Of a DNA stretch of 6,378 nucleotides, positions 1 through 5,359 are shown in pieces. This stretch comes from JBCBTD01 sp039818825 (GTDB taxonomy: Bacteria; Pseudomonadota; Alphaproteobacteria; Geminicoccales; Geminicoccaceae), in the NCBI GenBank assembly GCA_039818825.1, contig JBCBTD010000121.1, positions 1 to 6,378 on the forward strand, read 5' to 3'. The notes under the pieces are model-generated. The model worked only from the letters and a program-made list of their open reading frames with translations. It searched no databases and was not told the origin of the DNA. The translations under genes were made by a program, and so were the position numbers. Within the stretch, counting starts at the first letter, position 1; every line of letters starts with the position of its first letter.

Positions 1-1390
1 GAACGAAACCGAGTGCTGCCATGCCGACGCCGTCGACCACGAGGCTGTTGCGGCCGCCACTGTCTTGGATGACGTCGATGCCGTTGCCCGCGACGTCCAA
101 CAGATAGCGATCGTTGCCGCCGCCGCCGTAGAGGTAGTCGCTGCCGCCGCCGCCGGCGATGACGTTGTTGCCGGCGACGCTGAAGATCGTGTTGTTGCCT
201 GCGTTGCCGTAGAGCAAATTGTCGTCATAGGAACCGTACAGCACAGCTCCGTATTCACCACCAATGGCGAAGTTCTGAATCCCGCTAGAGATGTTAACGA
301 AGTAGTATTGACTTGAAGACAGCCCCGACGCCAGGTCGAACGAATCATTCGACAGGAAGAACGGCAGGCGTCCGCCGGTAAGGTTGTCGAACTCGCTGCC
401 AAAAACGACCGAGTTGCTGGCAAGATCGTCGATGACGAAGGATTCGTCAGGAATGTCGCCGATCGCATTGACGAAGTAGGTGTCGCTGCCGAACCCGCCG
501 TAGAGGTTGTTGACACCCAGGTCGTTCGCGGGCCCGCCGACCAGCACGTCGTCACCGCTGCCACCGTCGGCCGTGTCGTTGCCGGTGCCGACGACGATCG
601 TGTCGTCGCCTTCTTGGCCGAAGCCACGGTCATTGCCAGAGCCGAGATCGAGATAGTCGTTGCCGGTGCCGCCGAACACTTGATCGTTGCCCGACCCGGC
701 GAAGACGACGTCGTTGCCGCCGCGCCCGTCGATGAAGTCGTCACCGGCCAGACCATAGATCGTGTCGTCGGTATCGGCACCGATCAGCACGTCGTCATAG
801 GGTGTCCCGATGATCAGGCCGCTGCCGCTCAGATAAACGCCGAAGGGATTGAGCGGGTCCCCATAGTCGATGTCGAGTTCGGCCTGTCCATCGACGAAGA
901 AGTCGCCGAACTCGTTTTCCATCGCGGTCATGTAGAACGTGAGATCGCCGGAACCGGGCGGCACCGGCGGGCTGATATCGAGACCGCTCGTTGCACTGAT
1001 GGTGCCATCGATCGGCACGGCGATTTCGATCCAGCTGTCGTCACCTGGAGCGCTGGTCGTGGTGACGGGCGAACCGCTCGGGCTCGCCGATCGCACCATC
1101 GGGTCCGTGCCTTCGGCGAGGCCGACCACCGTCCCTGCGGCGGCCGTGCGCGCTGCGGCTTCGCTACTGCCGATCGGCTCGATCCCGTCGCCTTCCGTCG
1201 CCTCCGCGGCCTGCTCGGCCCAAGCCGGACGTTGGGCGAGCAGTAGGCCGATGAAGGCGGCGGTGATCGGCGTACCGACGGTCGACAGGTCGCGCCGTCG
1301 CTGGGTCCGGTCGGCAATGACGTCGAGCGTGGTCCGTGCCGCGGTGGCGCCGAGTGCAGGCGCGGTCGAGCCAGGCGGGATGGCATTCAT
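1..1390 (-). CDS. RTX (haemolysin-type) calcium-binding repeat protein, 5' part, runs off left edge
   Basis: The frame is open from an ATG at 1390 to the window edge, giving 463 codons with no stop. The product carries two blocks of glycine/aspartate-rich nonapeptides of the GGxGxDxUx type: about eleven in unbroken register at residues 195-293 and about five at 385-429. The second block is followed by a DVAGNGIDVIQDSG segment, typical of the end of such arrays. In this family the repeats bind calcium and fold into a parallel beta-roll outside the cell after type I secretion. The C-terminal secretion signal would lie beyond the window, and no transporter genes are in view. Residues 1-60 are unusual: an arginine triplet at 31-33, a hydrophobic stretch at 38-52, then A-W-A at 56-58, resembling a signal peptide with a long leader. 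Residues 120-190 match nothing I recognise. ATG 1390 is preferred because GAGGGG lies 10 nt upstream. An in-frame ATG at 1459 is possible but lacks a ribosome site. Enzyme, adhesin or toxin role cannot be told from this part. Confidence 0.87.
   Translation of the reverse strand, partial: MNAIPPGSTAPALGATAARTTLDVIADRTQRRRDLSTVGTPITAAFIGLLLAQRPAWAEQAAEATEGDGIEPIGSSEAAARTAAAGTVVGLAEGTDPMVRSASPSGSPVTTTSAPGDDSWIEIAVPIDGTISATSGLDISPPVPPGSGDLTFYMTAMENEFGDFFVDGQAELDIDYGDPLNPFGVYLSGSGLIIGTPYDDVLIGADTDDTIYGLAGDDFIDGRGGNDVVFAGSGNDQVFGGTGNDYLDLGSGNDRGFGQEGDDTIVVGTGNDTADGGSGDDVLVGGPANDLGVNNLYGGFGSDTYFVNAIGDIPDESFVIDDLASNSVVFGSEFDNLTGGRLPFFLSNDSFDLASGLSSSQYYFVNISSGIQNFAIGGEYGAVLYGSYDDNLLYGNAGNNTIFSVAGNNVIAGGGGSDYLYGGGGNDRYLLDVAGNGIDVIQDSGGRNSLVVDGVGMAALGFV
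104..238 (-). repeat. RTX nonapeptide array 2 (27-bp period)
   Basis: This stretch encodes residues 385-429 of the RTX protein, about five nine-residue units (YGSYDDNLL, YGNAGNNTI, FSVAGNNVI, AGGGGSDYL, YGGGGNDRY). Asparagine replaces aspartate at several turn positions, so this block may bind calcium less well than array 1. A 91-residue non-repeat linker (294-384) rich in Ser, Phe and Tyr separates the two arrays. Confidence 0.75.
512..808 (-). repeat. RTX nonapeptide array 1 (27-bp period)
   Basis: This stretch encodes residues 195-293 of the RTX protein, eleven consecutive nine-residue units without insertion or deletion. Most units have G-x-x-G-N/D-D at the turn, for example GRGGNDVVF, AGSGNDQVF and GGTGNDYLD. 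The first two and last units are degenerate (GTPYDDVLI, GADTDDTIY, GGPANDLGV). DNA copies have diverged while the 27-bp phase is kept, so the array is old and under protein-level selection rather than freshly duplicated. In the family each turn contributes calcium ligands to a beta-roll. Confidence 0.85.
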
Positions 1391-1400
1391 CGCAGCTGTT

Positions 1401-1406
1401 CCCCTC
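1401..1406 (-). promoter_or_regulatory. Ribosome binding site of the RTX gene
   Basis: GAGGGG on the minus strand ends 10 nt before ATG 1390. It decides the start between this ATG and the in-frame ATG at 1459, which has no purine-rich site before it. Confidence 0.55.
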
Positions 1407-1456
1407 TCCGCTCGCCGGGCACGGCGACCAAGACGCTCGTGAGGCACGACGGACGA

Positions 1457-1474
1457 CATGGTGAATAAACCATG
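1457..1474. promoter_or_regulatory. Palindrome over the candidate -10 of the RTX gene
   Basis: CATGGT (1457-1462) and ACCATG (1469-1474) are perfect 6-bp inverted arms around a 6-nt AT-rich centre. The centre coincides with most of the candidate -10 element. The geometry suits a dimeric DNA-binding protein blocking the promoter, but no regulator gene is in the window to pair with it. The arms alone could occur by chance. Confidence 0.3.
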
Positions 1475-1491
1475 AGTTGAGACGCTCACAA
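1464..1491 (-). promoter_or_regulatory. Candidate sigma-70 type promoter of the RTX gene
   Basis: On the minus strand TTGTGA (1491-1486) and TTTATT (1469-1464) are separated by 16 nt, each matching four of six consensus positions. The -10 sits in one of the few AT-rich spots of the window. A start of transcription near 1457 would give a leader of about 65 nt before ATG 1390 and would exclude translation from ATG 1459. This is inferred from sequence similarity only. Confidence 0.3.
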
Positions 1492-1797
1492 TCGACGCTT
1501 TCGGCGCACGTCTGAGCGTGGACCTCCCGGAAGACGGCGGCAATTCAGACCTTGGCGCTGTCGGGAGGGGCCGAACCGGATGCGTGATTGGGTTCGTCCG
1601 GCACCGGCCGCTGGGCAGGATTTCGGCTCGTTTCCCGCGCTATTCGTGGCGATGAGCCAGGATTCGGCCGCTCTCGACTCGGCGGCGCCGTTGGCGATCG
1701 TGGGCCGAGTTGGGCAGGGCCGAGTTCACGCCGGGGTTGCTCAAGTTCAGCGCCACCGTTGCCCAAATCGCCCGCAAACCGCTTGCCGGCCGCCTGG
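1492..1797. other. Non-coding interval between glycosyltransferase and RTX genes
   Basis: No convincing gene is seen on either strand. Open frames here (for example minus 1545-1880 and plus 1580-1816) have no recognisable domain, are rich in Arg, Pro and Ser as expected of random high-GC frames, and partly overlap the glycosyltransferase 3' end. No hairpin followed by a T-run is present downstream of the glycosyltransferase. A 10-bp direct repeat, GGGCCGAGTT, occurs at 1702-1711 and 1717-1726. The interval may contain a decayed gene or a small RNA, but nothing positive shows it. Confidence 0.5.
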
Positions 1798-2937
1798 TCA
1801 CAGAAGCTCGCGATAGACGTCCAAAGTCGCGGCCACCATGCGTTCCAGGCCGAAATGCTCGGCGACGAACGCTCGAGCACGTGCGGCGGTGCGTTCCCTG
1901 ACGTCCGGCGGCAGCGCCAAGGCTAACGCCAGAGCCTCCGCCAACTCGTCGGTGTCGCCCGGCTGAACCAGCCAGCCAGTAGCAGCGGGCATCAGGGTTT
2001 CGGGCAACCCACCGATCGCATGAACGACGACCGGCTTACCCATGGCTTGCGCTTCGACGGACACGCGACCGAACGCCTCCGGCGTCTCGATCGACGGGAT
2101 AGTGACGACGTCGGCGAGCGCGTAGGCCGCAGGCATGTCGTCGCACTGGCCGGTGAACAGCACTTGATCGTCGAGCCCGGCGGTGCGGACGAACAGATCG
2201 ACCTGCTTCTTGTACCGGTCGGCCGCTTCGAACGGCCCGACCATCAGGGCCAGGACGTCCGGTCGTGCCAAGCGCTTGATGGCGCGTAGCAGTTCCAGGT
2301 GACCCTTTCGGCGCGTGACCCGGCCGGGCAGCAGCACCACCGGGCGGGAGCCGTCGACCGCCCACGAGGACCGCAAGGCCGCCACGCGCTCGGTCGTCAC
2401 GGCCATCGGATCGAACAGCTCCAGATCGGCCGCGCGGTAGACCGTGCGCAGCCGCGTGGCGGCCACCGCGTATCGCTCCCGCAGATGCTCGGCGACGTGG
2501 TCGGAGATGGCGATCACCCGGTCGCCTTTGGCCATGACCGCGTTGTAGCGTTGCTTCAGTGGGTTGTCGGCGCCGGAGTAGATCGAGTGGAAAGTCGTCA
2601 CGAACGGCAATCCCTCACGCTCGGCGGCGAGTTGGGCACTCCACGCAGGTGCTCGTGAGCGGGCGTGGACCAGGTCGACACCTTCGCCTCGGACCAGGTC
2701 CTGCAACCGCCTGGCATTCCGGTAGATGCCGACCGGGCTCTTGGTGGCCAGCGGCAGCTCGACGAAGCGACCGCCCGCGGCTTCCAGCGCCGGCACCAGC
2801 CGTCCGCGCTCGGCGGCGACCACCGCCTGCCAGCCGGCGCGCACGAGCCCGGCGGCGATCTCCAACGTGCCGCGTTCGACGCCGCCGCTTTCCAGCCGCG
2901 GCACGACCTGCAAGACGGTCGGACCGGTACCGCCCAT
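1798..2937 (-). CDS. GT4-family glycosyltransferase (GT-B fold)
   Basis: The product is 379 residues, the usual size for retaining GT4 enzymes, which move a sugar from a nucleotide donor to a lipid or polysaccharide acceptor at the cytoplasmic face of the inner membrane. The N-terminal acceptor domain begins LQVVPRLESGGVERGTLEIA, with the glycine-rich GGVERG loop at 18-23. It contains VDLVHARSRAPAWSA near 87-101 and TTFHSIYSG near 114-122. The C-terminal donor domain has PGRVTRRKGH (204-213), supplying the Arg206/Lys211 pair that contacts donor phosphates. The EX7E motif is at E287 and E295 within PEAFGRVSVEAQAMG. It ends in the common VYRELL. The frame stays open back to 3138, but homology starts just after the ATG at 2937 and the extra stretch is antisense to the hydrolase gene, so 2937 is chosen. 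GAGGA lies a rather long 13 nt upstream. Sugar and acceptor are unknown. Close relatives in alphaproteobacteria often sit in envelope-polysaccharide loci. No other sugar gene is adjacent. Confidence 0.92.
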   Translation of the reverse strand: MGGTGPTVLQVVPRLESGGVERGTLEIAAGLVRAGWQAVVAAERGRLVPALEAAGGRFVELPLATKSPVGIYRNARRLQDLVRGEGVDLVHARSRAPAWSAQLAAEREGLPFVTTFHSIYSGADNPLKQRYNAVMAKGDRVIAISDHVAEHLRERYAVAATRLRTVYRAADLELFDPMAVTTERVAALRSSWAVDGSRPVVLLPGRVTRRKGHLELLRAIKRLARPDVLALMVGPFEAADRYKKQVDLFVRTAGLDDQVLFTGQCDDMPAAYALADVVTIPSIETPEAFGRVSVEAQAMGKPVVVHAIGGLPETLMPAATGWLVQPGDTDELAEALALALALPPDVRERTAARARAFVAEHFGLERMVAATLDVYRELL

Positions 2938-2972
2938 CGTTCGTGCCGTGTCCTCGATTCCAGGGGTTCCAG

Positions 2973-2997
2973 GCGTGCTGACGATCTCGTAGCACGC
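2973..2997. promoter_or_regulatory. Near-perfect 25-nt palindrome between divergent genes
   Basis: GCGTGCT (2973-2979) pairs with AGCACGC (2991-2997). Inside them ACGA (2981-2984) pairs with TCGT (2987-2990) around a TC centre. That gives eleven complementary positions interrupted only by one unpaired G at 2980. It lies midway between the glycosyltransferase start (2937) and the hydrolase start (3032). It is well placed to be an operator serving both divergent promoters. The alternative is a hairpin in either transcript leader. No convincing -35/-10 pair was found around it. Confidence 0.4.
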
Positions 2998-3020
2998 GCG
3001 TCGTCCCCGCCACCAGCGTT

Positions 3021-3024
3021 GGAG
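3021..3024 (+). promoter_or_regulatory. Ribosome binding site of the alpha/beta hydrolase gene
   Basis: GGAG followed by 7 nt (ccggtcg) precedes ATG 3032, a standard arrangement that supports this start. Confidence 0.6.
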
Positions 3025-3031
3025 CCGGTCG

Positions 3032-3787
3032 ATGAACGAGCCTGCCATCGTCGAGCACCAGGGCCAGCGGCTCGCCCACGTCACCAGCGCGGGCAGGCCG
3101 CCCCACGTCATGTTCCTCACGGGCTTCAAGTCGGACATGGAGGGGTCGAAGGCGCTGGCCGTGGAGGCGGCGTGCCGCGACCGCGGCCAAGCGGTGACGC
3201 GCTTCGATTACTCGGGCCACGGCGCGTCCTCAGGTCGCTTCGAGGACGGGACGATCGGTGATTGGACCGCAGATGCCGTTGCGGTGGTCGATGCGGTGAC
3301 CCGCGGTCCGGTGGTGCTGGTCGGTTCTTCGATGGGCGGGTGGGTCATGACGCTGGTCGCCCGTGCGCGGCCGACCCGCGTCGCCGGCCTCGTTGGCATC
3401 GCCGCCGCGCCGGATTTCACCGAGGACCTGATCTGGAACGTGGCGACGCCCGAGCAGCGGCGCGCCTTGGTCGAAGACGGGGTCCACTACGAACCGTCGC
3501 CCTACAGCGAGGAGCCGACACCGATCACTCACAGGCTGATCGAGGACGGGCGTCGGCATCTGGTTCTGCGCACGCCCTTGCCCATCTCTTGTCCCGTGCA
3601 CCTGCTCCACGGCCAAAAGGATCCAGACGTGCCCTGGCGAACCTCGCTCACGCTTGCAGCCCATCTGGATGCCGAAGACGTCACCGTCGAGCTGATCAAG
3701 GACGGTGACCACCGCCTGTCGCGCGATGCCGACATCGCGCGGCTGCTGCACGCTGTGGCGAGGATCAGCGAGCTCGCAGCACCGTGA
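3032..3787 (+). CDS. Alpha/beta hydrolase, ABHD10-like serine esterase/thioesterase
   Basis: The product is a 251-residue cytoplasmic alpha/beta hydrolase with no signal peptide. The nucleophile elbow is GSSMGG, with Ser100 as the nucleophile. The likely acid is Asp197 in HGQKDPDVPW and the base is His227 in KDGDHRLS, so the triad is complete and in order. The oxyanion region is FLTGFKSDMEG (28-38), where Thr replaces the usual His of the HG pair. FDYSGHGASSGRFEDGTIGDW (58-78) and GIAAAPDFTEDL (122-133) are hallmarks of the group related to mammalian mitochondrial ABHD10. That enzyme acts as a depalmitoylase and acyl-glucuronide esterase, and alphaproteobacteria carry close relatives. The bacterial substrate is not known, and a generic carboxylester or thioester is likely. 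The stop codon overlaps the start of the next gene by 4 bp (GTGA), so the two are co-transcribed and probably translationally coupled. The divergent neighbour is the glycosyltransferase. Confidence 0.93.
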   Translation: MNEPAIVEHQGQRLAHVTSAGRPPHVMFLTGFKSDMEGSKALAVEAACRDRGQAVTRFDYSGHGASSGRFEDGTIGDWTADAVAVVDAVTRGPVVLVGSSMGGWVMTLVARARPTRVAGLVGIAAAPDFTEDLIWNVATPEQRRALVEDGVHYEPSPYSEEPTPITHRLIEDGRRHLVLRTPLPISCPVHLLHGQKDPDVPWRTSLTLAAHLDAEDVTVELIKDGDHRLSRDADIARLLHAVARISELAAP

Positions 3788-4239
3788 GGTGGGCGACGCT
3801 CGATCCGGAGGCCGCGCGGGCGCATCCGCGGTTCGGCCTGGGCGGTTGGCTCTACGTATTCTTCGCGTTCGTCTGCTTCGCCATCGTCGCCGATGCGGTC
3901 GAGTGGTTTTCGCACGGCCCCGGCTCGGACCGGCCGGCCTGGCTGCTCGGCGTCGGCATCGTCGCCAATCTGGTCGTGCTCGTTGCCGGGATGCGCCGTT
4001 GGCGCTGGTTCCCGGAACTGGCGATGGTCGTGATCTGGGTGACCGGCGCCATGGGCCAGACCTTCAGCCAACACGCCCAGGTCGCTGCCGGGACGCCGAC
4101 GGAACTAGATGCGCGGACGTTCGGGATCGCCGGCTATCTGATGTTTTCAGCGCTGTTGACGTGGCTCCTGCTCGTGTCCGAGCGGGTGAACGTCACCTAC
4201 AAGCACCGCGTTCGCCCAACCTCGGTCAACGGAGCCTGA
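3784..4239 (+). CDS. DUF2569-like four-helix inner-membrane protein
   Basis: The product is 151 residues, hydrophobic, with four predicted membrane helices near residues 20-38, 52-70, 76-94 and 113-131. A short charged N-terminus precedes FGLGGWLYVF. A basic tail, SERVNVTYKHRVRP, follows the last helix. The GGWL at the first helix and the S-x-R-V-x-x-T-Y/F ending recall the DUF2569 (YdgK-like) family, whose function is unknown. I place it there with moderate confidence from memory of the pattern. The start is GTG at 3784 inside GTGA, overlapping the hydrolase stop. No Shine-Dalgarno sequence is evident, so translation probably depends on ribosomes finishing the hydrolase. The loop between helices 3 and 4 is polar (QHAQVAAGTPTELDAR). 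It could anchor or assist the hydrolase at the membrane, but only gene order suggests that. Confidence 0.75.
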   Translation: MRWATLDPEAARAHPRFGLGGWLYVFFAFVCFAIVADAVEWFSHGPGSDRPAWLLGVGIVANLVVLVAGMRRWRWFPELAMVVIWVTGAMGQTFSQHAQVAAGTPTELDARTFGIAGYLMFSALLTWLLLVSERVNVTYKHRVRPTSVNGA

Positions 4240-4270
4240 GCGCCGAACGCGCAGAGGGTCAAGCGGCGCT
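4239..4270. terminator. Inverted repeat at convergent gene ends, possible bidirectional terminator
   Basis: AGCGCCG (4239-4245) and CGGCGCT (4264-4270) are perfect 7-bp arms with an 18-nt loop. They span the 19-bp gap between the DUF2569-like stop and the FAH stop. There is no T-run on either side and the loop is long, so an intrinsic terminator is only a possibility. Confidence 0.25.
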
Positions 4271-5281
4271 GGTGTCCGAAGCATCGGCCGCGGCGTCTCC
4301 CGTGCCGGCGACGACCCGGTGGTCGATCGGTCCGAACAGCGAGCGGCCGTCATGGTCGAACATCTCGATCTCGACGCGGTCACCGACCTTCAGATAAGCG
4401 CCGGCGGCCCGGATCTCGTCGCCATGCCTTGCTTTGGCGCGTTGCTCCAACGACGAGAACCCCGTCGCGGGATCACGGTTCTGCACCACACCACCGCCAA
4501 CCAGAGTCCCGGCGTGCAACGGACGGGTGCGCGCCGCGTGGACGATCAGATCGGCGAAGTCGAAGCGCATGTCGACACCAGGGTCAGGGTTGCCGACGAC
4601 GTGACCGTCGAGCCGGGTGACCAGCCGGCCGTGAAGCCGGCCGTCGCGCCAAGCTGAGCCGAGGCTGTCGGGGCTGACCGCCAGCGGCGACAAGGACGAG
4701 TGCGGCTTCGAAAGGACGAAGCCGAAACCCCGGGCGAGCTCGTCGACCATCACGTGGCGGAGCGACAGGTCGTTGAGCACGGCCACCAGCTTGATGTGGT
4801 CGAGCGCCGCGGCCCGGTCGACGCCGCGCGGCACGTCGTCGACGATCACCGCGATCTCGCTCTCGAAGTCGAGCCCGACGCTCTCGTCGCCGAGGAGAAG
4901 CGGTGCGGTTGGGGCGAGGAAGGCGTCGGACACGCCTTGATACATGAGTGGCGCTTGGTGGAAGCCGGGTGGAAGGTCGCTACCGCGAACGCTTCGAACG
5001 AGCTCCTCGTGGGTCAGATAGGCGCTGCCGTCGAGGAACTGATAAGCGCGCGGCAGTGGTGCCAGGACGCGATCGGTGGGAAATGGCGTCGCGTCTGGTG
5101 CATCGTCTTCGGCCAGCTGCAGGGCCAGCCGCTCCAGCACCGTGCTCGCCCGGTCCCAGCGTTCCAGCGCGGTCTGCAGCGTGTCGGCGACGGCCGCTGC
5201 CGGCGTGCAACGGGTGAGGTCGTCGGAGACGACGACGAGGCGCCCGTCACGACCACGCCCGGGCAGCGATGCGAGCTTCAT
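4259..5281 (-). CDS. Fumarylacetoacetate hydrolase (FAH) family protein
   Basis: The product is 340 residues, normal for the bacterial two-domain form. Residues 1-75 form the N-terminal FAH domain, starting MKLASLPGRGRDGRLVVVSDD. The catalytic FAH domain runs from about 78 to 325. Compared from memory with mouse FAH, the metal and catalytic residues are present. Asp84 and His91 in DGSAYLTHEELV have the spacing of D126/H133. Glu140 and Glu142 in DFESE match E199/E201. Asp171 and Arg175 in NDLSLR match D233/R237, and Lys192 in SKP matches K253. It should therefore be an active, divalent-metal-dependent C-C bond hydrolase (or related decarboxylase/isomerase) on a diketo acid. No other aromatic-degradation gene (homogentisate or maleylacetoacetate step) is nearby, so the substrate is open. 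AGGAG lies 10 nt before the ATG, in the loop of a small hairpin. It lies 78 bp downstream of the phytase-like gene on the same strand, so co-transcription is possible. Confidence 0.93.
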   Translation of the reverse strand: MKLASLPGRGRDGRLVVVSDDLTRCTPAAAVADTLQTALERWDRASTVLERLALQLAEDDAPDATPFPTDRVLAPLPRAYQFLDGSAYLTHEELVRSVRGSDLPPGFHQAPLMYQGVSDAFLAPTAPLLLGDESVGLDFESEIAVIVDDVPRGVDRAAALDHIKLVAVLNDLSLRHVMVDELARGFGFVLSKPHSSLSPLAVSPDSLGSAWRDGRLHGRLVTRLDGHVVGNPDPGVDMRFDFADLIVHAARTRPLHAGTLVGGGVVQNRDPATGFSSLEQRAKARHGDEIRAAGAYLKVGDRVEIEMFDHDGRSLFGPIDHRVVAGTGDAAADASDTSAA

Positions 5282-5309
5282 GGTTCCGTGGCTCCTGCCG
5301 TTGGGAACC
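5282..5309 (-). promoter_or_regulatory. Leader hairpin holding the ribosome site of the FAH gene
   Basis: In the transcript GGTTCC (5309-5304) can pair with GGAACC (5287-5282), a perfect 6-bp stem whose 3' arm abuts the ATG. The 16-nt loop contains AGGAG (5296-5292), 10 nt before the start. The ribosome site is thus presented in a loop. This could tune translation, but the stem is short and may be chance. Confidence 0.3.
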
Positions 5310-5359
5310 CGGCACTCTCATCGCTTGCCCATTGCGGTCAATAGCCTGCTCGTGTCGCC

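Noticed and set aside
928..1386. Minus-strand 152-codon frame, and plus-strand frames at 614-1246 and 939-1442
   Set aside because: They lie over the RTX gene in other frames. Their products are Arg/Pro/Ser- or Ala/Val-rich without domains, whereas the RTX frame has clear nonapeptides.
1673..1714. Hairpin near 1673-1714 as terminator for the glycosyltransferase
   Set aside because: The outer part pairs through G-T wobbles only in the plus-strand sense, the loop is 20 nt, and no T-run follows on the minus strand.
1545..1880. Minus-strand 111-codon open frame downstream of the glycosyltransferase
   Set aside because: It overlaps the glycosyltransferase 3' end in another frame, and its product is low-complexity (Pro/Ser/Arg) with no recognisable domain.
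2938..3138. N-terminal extension of the glycosyltransferase to an upstream ATG at 3138
   Set aside because: The extra 67 residues are antisense to the start of the hydrolase gene and do not resemble GT4 N-termini. Homology begins right after ATG 2937.
3529..4074. Minus-strand 181-codon frame across the hydrolase/DUF2569-like junction
   Set aside because: It is antisense to two well-supported coupled genes and has no domain features. Long antisense frames are common in high-GC DNA.
5336..5341. TTGACC on the minus strand as a -35 for the FAH gene
   Set aside because: No acceptable -10 hexamer is found 15-19 nt downstream.
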